Of a stretch of DNA of 64,000 nucleotides, positions 18,193-27,532 are shown piece after piece. Location of the stretch: positions 558,001-622,000 of the forward strand of contig NZ_FWFR01000003.1 in assembly GCF_900172325.1 (NCBI RefSeq). The letters are read 5' to 3'. A program made the translations under genes and the position numbers. How positions within the stretch are numbered: position 1 is the stretch's first letter; each line of letters opens with the position of its first letter. The DNA is from Oceanibacterium hippocampi (GTDB taxonomy: Bacteria; Pseudomonadota; Alphaproteobacteria; Sneathiellales; Sneathiellaceae). The notes below the pieces were generated by a model that was not told the origin of the DNA, did not search any database, and saw only the letters and a list, made by a program, of their open reading frames with translations.

Positions 18193-18905
18193 TGGCGACA
18201 CTTCTCGAAGTCCGCAATCTCGAAGCCTTCTACGGCCAGACGCAGGCCCTGCACGGCATCGACTTCTCGCTCGAGGACGGCGGCATCACAACGCTTCTCG
18301 GGGCCAACGGCGCCGGCAAGACGACGACCCTCCGGGCCATCTGCGGCATGATCACGACCAGCGGGGAAGTCAATTTCGCCGGCACCCCCGTCATGGGCCG
18401 CAAGACCGAGGACATCGTCCGCCAGGGCATCGCGCATGTCCCGGAGGGGCGCGGCACCTTCGATCGCATCACGACCGAGGAAAACCTCCGCCTCGGCGCC
18501 TATACCCGGCGGGACTCGGCGGCGGTGGCCGAGGATATGGAGACGGTCTTCAGCTATTTCCCGCGCCTGCGGGAACGGCGCAACCAGCAGGCGGGCACGA
18601 TGTCCGGCGGCGAGCAGCAGATGCTCGCGGTCGGGCGCGCCCTGATGCTGCGGCCGCGCCTGATGCTGCTGGACGAGCCCTCCTTCGGTCTCGCCCCGCT
18701 GATCGTGCAGGAACTGTTCGAGATCCTGCGCACGATCAACCGCGAGCAGAATGTCAGCATGTTGCTGGTCGAACAGAATGCCTCGCTGGCGCTCAGTCTC
18801 GCCGATCACGCATATCTTCTGGAGACCGGCCGGGTCGTCATGTCGGGCACCTCGGAGGAAATTGCCTCGGACGAGAGCGTCCGCCAGGCGTATCTCGGTT
18901 ACTAG
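18192..18905 (+). CDS. livF: Liv-type ABC transporter ATPase (LivF), second system
   Basis: The 237-residue ATPase has a normal Walker A (GANGAGKTTTLRAI), signature MSGGEQQMLAVGRALM, Walker B LMLLDEPSFGLAPL and H-loop MLLVEQNASLALSLADHAY. Its first base is the last base of the livG stop codon, so the two are translationally coupled. Unlike the LivF of the first system, it keeps the Walker lysine. Confidence 0.93.
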   Translation: MATLLEVRNLEAFYGQTQALHGIDFSLEDGGITTLLGANGAGKTTTLRAICGMITTSGEVNFAGTPVMGRKTEDIVRQGIAHVPEGRGTFDRITTEENLRLGAYTRRDSAAVAEDMETVFSYFPRLRERRNQQAGTMSGGEQQMLAVGRALMLRPRLMLLDEPSFGLAPLIVQELFEILRTINREQNVSMLLVEQNASLALSLADHAYLLETGRVVMSGTSEEIASDESVRQAYLGY

Positions 18906-18917
18906 GGAGCAGCCGGC

Positions 18918-19793
18918 ATGGATCTCTTCCTGCAGCAACTATTCGGCGGACTGGCGACCGGCGCGATCTACGCCAGCATCGCGCTCGCCGTGGTCATGAT
19001 CTACCAGGCCATCGACCACTTCAATTTCGCCCAGGGCGAGATGGCGATGTTCTCGACCTTCATCGCCTGGCAGCTCCTCGACTGGGGTTTTCCCTACTGG
19101 GCCGCCTTCTTCGCCTGCATCGTGATCTCCTTCCTCGGCGGCGTGGCGATCGAGCGGATCGTCTTCAAGCCGATCCACAACGCGCCGGTGCTCAGCCATA
19201 TCATCGTCTTCATCGCGCTGTTCTCGATCTTCAACAGCGTCGCCGGGTTCATCTGGGACTACACGATCAAGGCCTACCCGAGCCCCTTCCCGTCCGAGAC
19301 GCCGTTCGAGACGACGCTGATCGGCATGCACCAGCTCGGCATGATCGCGATCGTCCTGGCCATGCTGGGGGCAATTTACGTCTTCTTCCGCTTCACATCG
19401 GTCGGACTGGCCATGCGGGCGGCGGCCGCCAACCCGGTGTCGGCACGGCTCGTCGGGGTCAGCGTCGACTGGATGCTGGCGCTCGGCTGGGGTCTCGCGG
19501 CCGCCATCGGCGCCGTCGCGGGCATGCTGATCGCGCCGATCGTCTTCCTCGAGCCCAACATGATGCTCGGCATCCTGCTCTACGGTTTCGCCGGCGCCGT
19601 GGTCGGCGGCCTGACCAGCCCCGGCGGTGCGGTCGTCGGCGGCTTCCTGGTGGGCGTGATCGAGAATCTCGCGAGCCTGGTGCCGTTCATCGGCAGCGAG
19701 CTCAAGCTGACGGTCGCCCTGGTGCTGATCGTCGGCGTGCTGTTGGTACGTCCGTTCGGCCTGTTCGGCCGCGTCGTCGTGAACCGGGTATAG
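18918..19793 (+). CDS. livH: Liv-type ABC transporter permease (LivH), second system
   Basis: The 291-residue permease reads MDLFLQQLFGGLATGAIYAS, followed by the conserved DHFNFAQGEMAMFSTFIAW helix and the late GGLTSPGGAVVGGFLVGVIE segment. It is of normal length for LivH and lies 12 bases after livF. Confidence 0.93.
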   Translation: MDLFLQQLFGGLATGAIYASIALAVVMIYQAIDHFNFAQGEMAMFSTFIAWQLLDWGFPYWAAFFACIVISFLGGVAIERIVFKPIHNAPVLSHIIVFIALFSIFNSVAGFIWDYTIKAYPSPFPSETPFETTLIGMHQLGMIAIVLAMLGAIYVFFRFTSVGLAMRAAAANPVSARLVGVSVDWMLALGWGLAAAIGAVAGMLIAPIVFLEPNMMLGILLYGFAGAVVGGLTSPGGAVVGGFLVGVIENLASLVPFIGSELKLTVALVLIVGVLLVRPFGLFGRVVVNRV

Positions 19794-19797
19794 CGCA

Positions 19798-20841
19798 ATG
19801 GCAACCGATACAGACCGATACGCCGGCGCGCCGCGCGCCATGCCGACCCGGAACCCGGCCGACATGCTCCAGATCGCCGGGATCGAGATGGTCTCCTGGC
19901 GACGGATCTGGCTTGTCGCCGGCCTCGTGATCGCAATCGCCCTGCCCTTCCTGTTCGAAGGCTTCACCGTCTTCCAGCTGACCCGGGCGCTGATCTACGC
20001 GATCGCGATCCTCGGCCTCAACCTGCTGACCGGCTTCAACGGCCAGTTCTCGCTCGGCCACAGCGCCTTCTTCGCGATCGGCGCCTATACGACCGCGATC
20101 ATGATGGACCGCTGGGAGGTCGCCTATTACTGGACCATCCTGCCGGCCGCGGCGGTCTGTTTCGTGGCGGGCTTCCTGTTCGGCCTGCCGGCGCTCCGCC
20201 TGGAAGGGCTCTATCTGGCCCTGGCCACCTTCGCGCTCGCCACGGCGACCCCGCAGATCCTGAAATACGAGCCGGTCGCCAAGTTCACCGGCGGCGTGCA
20301 GGGTCTTGACGTGTTTCCCGACGATTCACCGGTTTCGTTCCTCTCGAACGATCAGTGGTGGTACTATTTCACACTCGTCGTCGCGCTGATCGCCTTCCTG
20401 GTCGCCTGGAACCTGGTGCGGGGCCGTACCGGCCGGGCGATGATCGCGATCCGCGACAATCCCATTGCCTCGAAAACGATGGGCATCAACACCGCGCTCT
20501 ACAAGTCGCTCACTTTCGGCGTCAGCGCCGCCTTCACCGGCGTCGCCGGCGCGCTGGAGGCGATCGTGATCCAGTTCGTTGCACCGGACAGCTTCACCTT
20601 CCTGCTCGCGGTGAGCTTCCTCGTCGGCCTCGTGGTCGGCGGCATCGGCTCGATCCCGGGCGCGATCTTCGGCGGCCTGTTCATCCTCTTGATACCGAAC
20701 TGGGCCGACCAGATTTCCCAGGGCCTGTCCTGGGCGATTTACGGACTGTTCCTGATCGGGGCAGTCTACGTGATGCCTGCCGGGGCGGCAGGTCTCGTCC
20801 GACTGGTGACGATGCGGCTCGCCAAGAAGCCATCCGGTTGA
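19798..20841 (+). CDS. livM: Liv-type ABC transporter permease (LivM), second system
   Basis: The 347-residue permease contains AILGLNLLTGFNGQFSLGHS, RTGRAMIAIRDNPIASKTMG and VGGIGSIPGAIFGGLFILLI, all typical of LivM. It is the usual length, unlike the extended LivM of the first system. It follows livH by 4 bases. Confidence 0.93.
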   Translation: MATDTDRYAGAPRAMPTRNPADMLQIAGIEMVSWRRIWLVAGLVIAIALPFLFEGFTVFQLTRALIYAIAILGLNLLTGFNGQFSLGHSAFFAIGAYTTAIMMDRWEVAYYWTILPAAAVCFVAGFLFGLPALRLEGLYLALATFALATATPQILKYEPVAKFTGGVQGLDVFPDDSPVSFLSNDQWWYYFTLVVALIAFLVAWNLVRGRTGRAMIAIRDNPIASKTMGINTALYKSLTFGVSAAFTGVAGALEAIVIQFVAPDSFTFLLAVSFLVGLVVGGIGSIPGAIFGGLFILLIPNWADQISQGLSWAIYGLFLIGAVYVMPAGAAGLVRLVTMRLAKKPSG

Positions 20842-20920
20842 AGCGGCACGGGCGGACGACAGGGAACAAGTAAGGGATAAAACTGGAGATCGAACTCCAC
20901 AACGCAAGGAGGAAAGCGTC

Positions 20921-22147
20921 ATGAGTACCTACTCGAAATATCTGGCCCTCGCCGCGGCTGCGGCGCTGGGTGGCATGGTGGCCAGTCAGGCCATCGCCGC
21001 CGACAAGATGTACGGCCCGGGCGTGACCGACACCTCGATCAAGATCGGCCACATCAATCCATACAGCGGCCCGGCATCGGCCTACGGCACGATCGGCAAG
21101 GCGATTGCCGCCTACTTCAAGAAGGTCAACGACGAGGGCGGCGTGAACGGCCGCATGATCGACCTGGTCTCGGTCGACGACGGCTACAGCCCGCCGAAGA
21201 CCAAGGAGCAGGCCCGCAAGCTCATCGAGAGCGACGGCGTCCTGCTGATCTTCCAGTCGCTCGGCACGCCGACCAATTCGGCCATCCACACCTACATGAA
21301 CAAGAAGGAAGTGCCGCAGCTCTTCGTCGCCACCGGCGCCGCGAAATGGGGCGATCCGCAGAACTTCCCCTGGACCATGGGCTGGCAGCCGAACTACCAG
21401 ACCGAAGGCGCGATCTACGCCAACTGGCTGCTGAAGAACCACCCGGACTCCAAGGTCGCGATCCTTTTCCAGAACGACGATTACGGTAAGGATTACCTGC
21501 ACGGCTTCGAGGCCGCGCTCGGCGACAAGGCGAAGACGATGATCGTCGCCAAGGAGAGCTACGAGGTCACCGATCCGACGATCGATTCACAGGTCGTGGC
21601 CCTGAAGGCGAGCGGCGCCGACACCTTCTTCAACGTCACGACCCCGAAGTTCGCAGCCCAGGCGATCAAGAAGGTCGCGGAAATCGGCTGGAAGCCGATC
21701 CATCTCCTGAACAACGTCTCGGCCTCGGTTTCCGCCGTTCTGAAGCCGGCCGGTCTTGAAAACAGCGTCGGTGTCATCACCACGCAGTACCACATGGATC
21801 CGACCGATCCGACGTGGAAGGACAATGCCGAGATGAAGGAATGGAACGCCTGGATGGACAAGTACCAGCCGGACGGAGACAAGGCGAGCAGCTTCAACGC
21901 CTATGGCTACGCGGTCGCGCAGACCATGGAGCAGGTCCTGAAGCAGGCCGGCGACAACCTGACGCGCGAGAACGTCATGAAGGAAGCCGCCAACCTCCGC
22001 CAGTTCCACGCCAAGCTGCTTCTGCCAGGCGTCGAGATCACCACCAGCCCGACGGACTTCTTCCCGATCGAGTCGATGCAGATGGTGCGTTTCAACGGCA
22101 CGACGTGGGAGCTCTTCGGCGACGTGGTGAAGGCCGAGAGCAGCTGA
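20921..22147 (+). CDS. Periplasmic substrate-binding protein of the second Liv-type system
   Basis: The 408-residue protein has a signal peptide (MSTYSKYLALAAAAALGGMV to SQAIAA) and then DTSIKIGHINPYSGPASAYG, the start of the type-I binding fold. AAGGAGGAAAG precedes the ATG. The fold continues with the usual lobes (VDDGYSPPKTKEQARKLIE; VSASVSAVLKPAG). It ends the transporter operon and is followed by a strong hairpin terminator. The following acyl-CoA synthetase gene hints that the ligand may be a carboxylic acid, but this is inference. Confidence 0.93.
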   Translation: MSTYSKYLALAAAAALGGMVASQAIAADKMYGPGVTDTSIKIGHINPYSGPASAYGTIGKAIAAYFKKVNDEGGVNGRMIDLVSVDDGYSPPKTKEQARKLIESDGVLLIFQSLGTPTNSAIHTYMNKKEVPQLFVATGAAKWGDPQNFPWTMGWQPNYQTEGAIYANWLLKNHPDSKVAILFQNDDYGKDYLHGFEAALGDKAKTMIVAKESYEVTDPTIDSQVVALKASGADTFFNVTTPKFAAQAIKKVAEIGWKPIHLLNNVSASVSAVLKPAGLENSVGVITTQYHMDPTDPTWKDNAEMKEWNAWMDKYQPDGDKASSFNAYGYAVAQTMEQVLKQAGDNLTRENVMKEAANLRQFHAKLLLPGVEITTSPTDFFPIESMQMVRFNGTTWELFGDVVKAESS

Positions 22148-22170
22148 CCCTTCGCGTCTCCTGATACAGG

Positions 22171-22204
22171 CGGCCGCCGGTTCCGACCGGCGGCCGTTCC
22201 TTTT
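22171..22204 (+). terminator. Rho-independent terminator after the second Liv operon
   Basis: A perfect 11-bp stem, CGGCCGCCGGT and ACCGGCGGCCG, with a TCCG loop is followed by TTCCTTTT. Confidence 0.85.
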
Positions 22205-22242
22205 ACCCCGACCAAGGCCAACGCGACCGAGAGAGCCCGATC

Positions 22243-23781
22243 ATGGACGTTCGCACCCTGATGCGCCGCGCCGCGCTCTACAATGCCGACCGCGAGGCGA
22301 TCGTCTGGCGCGACCGGCGCCTGACCTTCCGTGACGCCTGGGCGCGCGGTCTCCGCCTTGCCAATGCCCTGCGATCGCTCGGCCTGCAACCCGGCGACCG
22401 CATCGCCTCGCTGGAGGACAACACGGTCGAAGCCGCCGACCTGCTGCTCGGCGCGGCCGCCGCCAACCTCGTCCGGGTACCGCTTTATCCGCGCAATGCA
22501 CGCGCCTCCCATCTCCACATGATCGGCAATACCGGCTGCCGGGCGATCGTCGTCGCCGCCCGCTACGTGCACGAGATCGAGGGCCTGCGGGACGAGCTTC
22601 CGGCGCTCGAACATGTGCTGATCCGCGATGACGGCTACGAGGACTGGCTCGCATCCTGGCCGGCCGACGATCCCGACGTCGCGATCGCGCCGGACGACTA
22701 TTTCATCATCCGCCATACCGGCGGCACGACCGGCCTGCCGAAGGGCGTCGCCTACACGCACCGCGCCTGGCTCGCCGCCGGACGGGACTGGTTCTATCTC
22801 TACCCGCCGCTGGAACCGGGCGACAAATGCCTGCATTGCGGGCCGATCAGCCACGGCGCCGGTTACCTGTTCGTGCCGACCTGGCTCGGCGGCGGCTGCA
22901 ACGTGCTGCTCGACCAGTTCGATCCGAAGGGTACGGTCGAGCTGATCGAACGCGAGGGCATCGGCTACACCTTCATGGTGCCGACGATGCTGAACGCGAT
23001 CCTGCACGAGCCGTCCGCCGCCGGGCGCGACTGGTCACGGCTGAAATGCCTGCTGATCTCGGCCGCGCCGATCGCCGACGACACCGCCCGCCGCGCGCAC
23101 GAGTTGCTCGGCGACGTGCTCTACCAGGGCTACGGCCAGACCGAGGTCCTGCCGGTCGCGATGATGGGGCCGCGCCAGTGGTTCGCGGAAATCGAGGGCT
23201 CGAAGCCTCTGCGTGCCTGCGGCATCCCCCTGCCCTTTGCCGAACTGCAGATCTGGGATGCCGAGAACCGTCCGCTGCCGACCGGCGAGGCCGGCGAGAT
23301 CGTCGCCCGGACAGACGGCCAGATGACCGGTTTCTGGAACGACCCGGTCGGCACCGCCGAGCGGATCGTCGACGGCTGGGTCAAGACCGGCGATGTCGGG
23401 ATGATGGACGAGAACGGCTATCTCTACCTGCTCGACCGGGCCGGCGACATGATCATCTCGGGCGGCTATAACATCTACCCGGCCGAGCTCGAGAACGTGC
23501 TCAACGACCACCCGGCGGTGATCGAGGCGGCGGTTTTCGGCATCCCCCACGACCGCTGGGGCGAGACTCCGATGGCGGTCGTCGTGACCGCGGAACCGGG
23601 GGCGGTGAGCGAGGACGAGCTGATCCGGCTCTGCGGCGACCGCCTCGGCTCCTACAAGAAACCCTCCGCCATCGTCGTCCGGCAGGAGCCGCTGCCCAAG
23701 AGTCCGGTCGGCAAGATCAAGCGCAAGGATCTCCGCGAACCCTACTGGGAAGGCCGCGACCGCCGGGTCGGCGGCGGCTGA
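22243..23781 (+). CDS. AMP-dependent acyl-CoA synthetase/ligase
   Basis: The 512-residue enzyme belongs to the ANL superfamily. It has the phosphate loop HTGGTTGLPKGVAYTH (near residue 160), GYGQTEVLPVAMMG (near 300), the adenine/ribose motif TGDVGMMDENGYLYLLDR, and the C-terminal lysine region KSPVGKIKRKDLREPYW. It should activate a carboxylic acid to an acyl-CoA via an acyl-AMP; chain length or aromatic preference cannot be read. It follows the terminator of the second Liv operon on the same strand, so the imported compound may be its substrate. Confidence 0.9.
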   Translation: MDVRTLMRRAALYNADREAIVWRDRRLTFRDAWARGLRLANALRSLGLQPGDRIASLEDNTVEAADLLLGAAAANLVRVPLYPRNARASHLHMIGNTGCRAIVVAARYVHEIEGLRDELPALEHVLIRDDGYEDWLASWPADDPDVAIAPDDYFIIRHTGGTTGLPKGVAYTHRAWLAAGRDWFYLYPPLEPGDKCLHCGPISHGAGYLFVPTWLGGGCNVLLDQFDPKGTVELIEREGIGYTFMVPTMLNAILHEPSAAGRDWSRLKCLLISAAPIADDTARRAHELLGDVLYQGYGQTEVLPVAMMGPRQWFAEIEGSKPLRACGIPLPFAELQIWDAENRPLPTGEAGEIVARTDGQMTGFWNDPVGTAERIVDGWVKTGDVGMMDENGYLYLLDRAGDMIISGGYNIYPAELENVLNDHPAVIEAAVFGIPHDRWGETPMAVVVTAEPGAVSEDELIRLCGDRLGSYKKPSAIVVRQEPLPKSPVGKIKRKDLREPYWEGRDRRVGGG

Positions 23782-23848
23782 CGCCCGGCTTTCGTCCCAT
23801 ACGATAATTCGCTATTGTAGTCTTTCCTAATCTATGGAGGGGACTGCC

Positions 23849-25654
23849 ATGGCGGGAGTGGGGGCGGCTGGCGCGACCGGCGGCGGGATCTTCCATTTCG
23901 TGATGATCAAGCCGACGCATTACCATTCCGACGGTTATCCCATCATGTGGTACCGCTCGGCGATCCCGTCCAACACGCTGGCGGTGATCAACGCGCTGGC
24001 GCTCGAGGCCCGGGACCAGAAGATCCTCGGCCCGGATGTCGATATCCGGCTCCATACCTTCGACGAGACCAACCAGCGGATCCCGGTCAGGAAACTCGTC
24101 CGGATGATCGAACGCGACGGCGGCAAGGGCCTGATCGCGCTTCTCGGCGTGCAGTCGAACCAGTTCCCGCGCAGCATGGATCTCGCCCGCCGCTTCCGCG
24201 CCGCCGCCATCGACGTGGCGATCGGCGGCTTCCATGTCTCCGGCTGTCTCGCCATGCTGAAAGACATCCCGCCCGACATCCAGGAAGCGATCGACCTGGG
24301 CTGCAGCCTGTTTGCCGGCGAGGCCGAGGACGGCCGTCTCGGCCGCGTCATCCGCGATGCCTGGGATGGCCGGCTGGAGTCCGTCTACAACTACATGAAC
24401 GACCTGCCGGGCCTTGACGGTGCACCGGTGCCCTATCTGCCGGCCGAGCACCTGAAACGAACGGCCGGCACCCATTCGTCGTTCGATTGCGGGCGCGGCT
24501 GCCCCTATCAATGCTCGTTCTGCACGATCATCAACGTGCAGGGGCGAAAATCCCGTTCGCGCACACCGGAGGATATCGAACGCCTGATCCGCGAGAATTA
24601 CGCCCAGGGCGTCGACCGCTTCATCCTGACCGACGACAATTTCGCCCGCAACAAGGACTGGGAACCGATCCTCGACCGGATCATCCATCTGCGCGAGGTC
24701 GAGAAATACGACCTGAAATTCTTCATCCAGGTCGACACACTCTGCCACCGCATCCCGGGCTTCATCGAGAAATGCGGCCGCGCTGGCATCCGCCGCGTCT
24801 ATATCGGTCTGGAAAACATCAATCCCGACAATCTCGCGGTAGTGAAGAAGCGCCAGAACCGGATCGTCGAATACCGGACGATGCTGCAGGAATGGAAGAA
24901 GATCGGGGCGCTGATCTATGTCGGCTACATCATCGGCTTCCCGAACGACACGCCGGAACGGATCCTGCACGACATCGAGATCGTGAAGCGCGAGCTGCCG
25001 GTCGATCTCATGGAGATCATGATGCTGACGCCCCTGCCCGGCTCGGAGGACCACAAGGTCCTGCACGAGAAGGGCGTCTGGATGCATCCCGACATGAATC
25101 GCTACGACCTCTATCACTGGACGGTCGAACATCCGCTGATGTCGCGCGCCGACTACGAGGCGGTCTACTGGGAGGCCTGGAAGGCGTTCCACACCCAGGA
25201 GCAGATGGAGACGATCATGCGGCGGAACGCCGCCTACGGGATCAGTCTCGGCAAGACGCTGCTGCTGCTGATGTGGTTCTACACCTCGGCCCTGATCGAG
25301 GACGTCCACCCGGTGGAAAGCGGCTATCTCCGCCTCAAGTACCGGACCGAACGGCGCCCGGACATGCCGCGCGAGAGCATGCTCGCCTTCTACCCGAAGT
25401 ACGCCTGGGAAACCCTCTCGAAACATGTCCGGCTGGTCGCCATGATTGCCCGCATGGGGCTGATCTACCGGCGGCTGAAGCGCGACCCGAACCGCAGGGC
25501 TTACAGCGACATGGCGATCACGCCTGCAACCGACGCCGAACTGGACGAATTGGGGCTGTTCCACGAGACCCGTGGCGGCGAGGCGGCGGTGGCGAAGAAG
25601 CGCAAGGCGGACAAGGCCCGCGATGCGACGCATCCGGCGGTCGCCGCGGAGTAG
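23849..25654 (+). CDS. Radical SAM protein, B12-binding-type subfamily, function unknown
   Basis: The 601-residue protein has the radical SAM cluster motif Cys-x3-Cys-x2-Cys in GCPYQCSFC (near residue 219), after FDCGRG, with FILTDDNFARN and VYIGLENINPDN as later core strands. The first 180 residues resemble the cobalamin-binding region of the BchE/hopanoid-methylase class, but no clear DxHxxG cobalamin motif is visible. ATG 23849 is preferred to 23834 because GGAGGGG then lies 6 bases upstream; in the longer version this site would be coding. The last 100 residues are basic. It follows the acyl-CoA synthetase by 67 bases. The reaction is unknown. Confidence 0.85.
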   Translation: MAGVGAAGATGGGIFHFVMIKPTHYHSDGYPIMWYRSAIPSNTLAVINALALEARDQKILGPDVDIRLHTFDETNQRIPVRKLVRMIERDGGKGLIALLGVQSNQFPRSMDLARRFRAAAIDVAIGGFHVSGCLAMLKDIPPDIQEAIDLGCSLFAGEAEDGRLGRVIRDAWDGRLESVYNYMNDLPGLDGAPVPYLPAEHLKRTAGTHSSFDCGRGCPYQCSFCTIINVQGRKSRSRTPEDIERLIRENYAQGVDRFILTDDNFARNKDWEPILDRIIHLREVEKYDLKFFIQVDTLCHRIPGFIEKCGRAGIRRVYIGLENINPDNLAVVKKRQNRIVEYRTMLQEWKKIGALIYVGYIIGFPNDTPERILHDIEIVKRELPVDLMEIMMLTPLPGSEDHKVLHEKGVWMHPDMNRYDLYHWTVEHPLMSRADYEAVYWEAWKAFHTQEQMETIMRRNAAYGISLGKTLLLLMWFYTSALIEDVHPVESGYLRLKYRTERRPDMPRESMLAFYPKYAWETLSKHVRLVAMIARMGLIYRRLKRDPNRRAYSDMAITPATDAELDELGLFHETRGGEAAVAKKRKADKARDATHPAVAAE

Positions 25655-25672
25655 CCTGGCGCGAAAGGCCGC

Positions 25673-26329
25673 TCAGACCCGTCCGGGATCCGGCCGGCGT
25701 TGCCGCAGGGCGAGCACGAGAATGAGTGCGGCGAAGCCGAACAGCCCGCCGAGGGCCGGTTCCGGAACCGCCGCATTCATCTGGTAACTGATCGCCGCGA
25801 TGGCAAAGCTGTCCTTCTTGGTACTCCCGGTCCCGTCGGAGAAGGTGAACACCGATCCGGTGCCGAGCGCCGACAGGTCGACCTCGCATTCCTTCTTGCC
25901 GCAATCGCCGATCGACCGGAAACGATCCGAACCGAACAGCGCGAACAGGTCCTTCTCGACCCCGTCAACGAAGACAGAAAAGGACTCTTCGTCCTTCTTG
26001 ATATCGCTGAAGACCCAGGAACCGAGCGTCACCGGTACCGAAAATGAAAAGAGCAGGAACTCCGACCGCTCGCTGCCGTTCTTGCCGGTCTTGTCGTCAA
26101 GCACGTTGTCCTTGACGCCCAGGCCATATGACTTCGACTGGTTGACTTCCTCGGCCGAGCCGAACCGTGTCGCGGTGATCGTCAGATCCGCCAGCGACAA
26201 CGACTGGACCTTCTGGTTCCGGTCGTTCCGGAAATCGGTCATCACCGTCGCCTCGGCGGGCGGCGCGGCGACCAGCAGGCCGGCGGCGAATCCGGCCAGG
26301 ATGGCAATCAGGACGACGGATCGGGACAT
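25673..26329 (-). CDS. Exported PEP-CTERM surface protein
   Basis: The 218-residue product begins MSRSVVLIAILAGFAAGLLV, a signal peptide ending near PAEA. It ends with the PEP-CTERM tripartite signal: VPEPALGG, a hydrophobic helix and the basic RQRRPDPGRV. Such proteins are sorted by an exosortase (EpsH/XrtA), often together with exopolysaccharide; no exosortase gene is in this window. The middle part (about 150 residues) is Ser/Asp/Phe-rich with one close Cys pair (DCGKKEC) and resembles extracellular beta-sandwich proteins. It ends 18 bases from the radical SAM gene, tail to tail. Confidence 0.85.
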   Translation of the reverse strand: MSRSVVLIAILAGFAAGLLVAAPPAEATVMTDFRNDRNQKVQSLSLADLTITATRFGSAEEVNQSKSYGLGVKDNVLDDKTGKNGSERSEFLLFSFSVPVTLGSWVFSDIKKDEESFSVFVDGVEKDLFALFGSDRFRSIGDCGKKECEVDLSALGTGSVFTFSDGTGSTKKDSFAIAAISYQMNAAVPEPALGGLFGFAALILVLALRQRRPDPGRV

Positions 26330-26499
26330 CACAACCACTGCTTCCATTTGCTCCGGAAGCTGATGTCACGCCCCGACGCGGGGCATGCCTCCCGGATCAT
26401 CGGCCGATCCTGCGCGCGCAATGATGAAGATTGCCTGAGCAAGCGTGGTTAACGCGCGCTCCGCCCGGCGCCCGAACAGGCGTTAGCAACACCCCGGGT

Positions 26500-26525
26500 G
26501 GAACCATTCGCCGCTGGACTGCGTT
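26500..26525 (+). promoter_or_regulatory. EcfG-type promoter upstream of the DUF883 operon
   Basis: An exact GGAAC at 26500-26504, a 17-base spacer and CGTT at 26522-26525 match the alphaproteobacterial general-stress sigma consensus. The first gene starts at 26705. The whole 26330-26704 spacer has no gene. Confidence 0.75.
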
Positions 26526-26704
26526 TTCTCTCAAACCGGCGCGCGAAACCGTTCCCGAAAAGAATTCCCGCCGCGCCGACGTTCGGCCGCTGGTAGTAGC
26601 CGCTGCCCGGCCCATTTCACTGATCACTTCACCCGCCGGGAACACGGCCCCCAGGCCTGACGGCATATCCGCCGACACCCGGCGCCGCACAAGGAGAGAC
26701 CGAC

Positions 26705-27019
26705 ATGGCCGACGCAGCCGCGCGCAAGGATACCGAGGAACTGAGGGAGCAGATGGAAGCGCTTCGCGCCGATGTCAGCGCGCTGACCGAGAGCCTCGTG
26801 CGGGTCACCGGCAACCGCGCCCATGACGGCGCCGAGGCGGTCAGGAACGCCGCGCATGAAGGCGCCGACGCGGTCAGGAACGCCGCCCGGGCCGGCCAGG
26901 CGCGCGCCGAGGATGCCGCCGCCACCGCGCAGGATTATGTCCGCGAGCGGCCGCTGGCCAGCGTGCTCGTGGCGCTCGCCGTCGGTTTCACCATCGGCAA
27001 GCTGCTGGAGCGGCGCTAG
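26705..27019 (+). CDS. DUF883/YqjD-ElaB-like membrane-anchored protein
   Basis: The 104-residue product has a long charged amphipathic N-terminal part (residues 5-75, rich in Ala, Glu, Asp, Arg) with two nearly identical stretches, VRNAAHEGADAVRNAAR. It ends with ERPLASVLVALAVGFTIGKL, the C-terminal anchor typical of the DUF883/YqjD family. Some members bind ribosomes to the membrane in stationary phase. It is the first gene of a four-gene operon behind an EcfG-type promoter. Confidence 0.85.
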   Translation: MADAAARKDTEELREQMEALRADVSALTESLVRVTGNRAHDGAEAVRNAAHEGADAVRNAARAGQARAEDAAATAQDYVRERPLASVLVALAVGFTIGKLLERR

Positions 27020-27043
27020 GGCCGGCCGAGGGGGCGCAGCGCG

Positions 27044-27508
27044 ATGGACAGGATCTTTCGCCTGCTCGCCATGCGCGCCTCGCTGGCGCTCGGCACGGTC
27101 ATCGTTGCCGCGGTCACGGCGGTTGTCGGCGTCTGTTTTCTGCTCGCCGCCGGCTACATGTTCCTCTGCACGTTGATGGAACCGGCCCTTGCTGCCCTGT
27201 CGATCGGCATCGCGACGTTGGTCATTTCCTTCGTGACCGCGACGATCGGCTGGCGCCTCGCGGCCGGCCCGGACCCGGCGCTTGCCCCGTCGGAAAGCGG
27301 GGGTACCGCCCCGCCGCCGGGAGCACGCCCCACGCCCGACCCGATGCAACTGGCCGACGCGGCGAGCCGCTTCACCCGGGAGAATCCGGGTATGGCGACC
27401 TTCGGCGCCCTGGCTGTCGGGGTCATGCTCGGCATCAGCCGGACGTCGCGCCGGGCAGCGAGCGACCTGCTGCACGAGGTGAGCACGACCAGGCAGCCGC
27501 CGCGCTGA
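27044..27508 (+). CDS. Phage-holin-family (holin_3_6-like) membrane protein
   Basis: The 154-residue protein has two close transmembrane helices (about residues 17-40 and 48-70) and a cytoplasmic tail with Ala/Pro-rich spacer and a second amphipathic segment. This layout, next to a DUF883 gene, is the usual pairing of the chromosomal holin-family stress proteins; it is unlikely to be a lysis protein. The gap to the upstream gene is 24 bases. Confidence 0.7.
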   Translation: MDRIFRLLAMRASLALGTVIVAAVTAVVGVCFLLAAGYMFLCTLMEPALAALSIGIATLVISFVTATIGWRLAAGPDPALAPSESGGTAPPPGARPTPDPMQLADAASRFTRENPGMATFGALAVGVMLGISRTSRRAASDLLHEVSTTRQPPR

Positions 27509-27532
27509 TTCCCTGAACCACGAGGAAGGCGA

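Noticed and set aside
20879-20920. GGAAC before the second binding-protein gene as a stress promoter
   Set aside because: The -10 element is absent at the right distance and the gene lies within the Liv operon.
23717-25633. Open frame of 638 codons on the minus strand
   Set aside because: It is antisense to the radical SAM gene, whose cluster motif and family features are clear.
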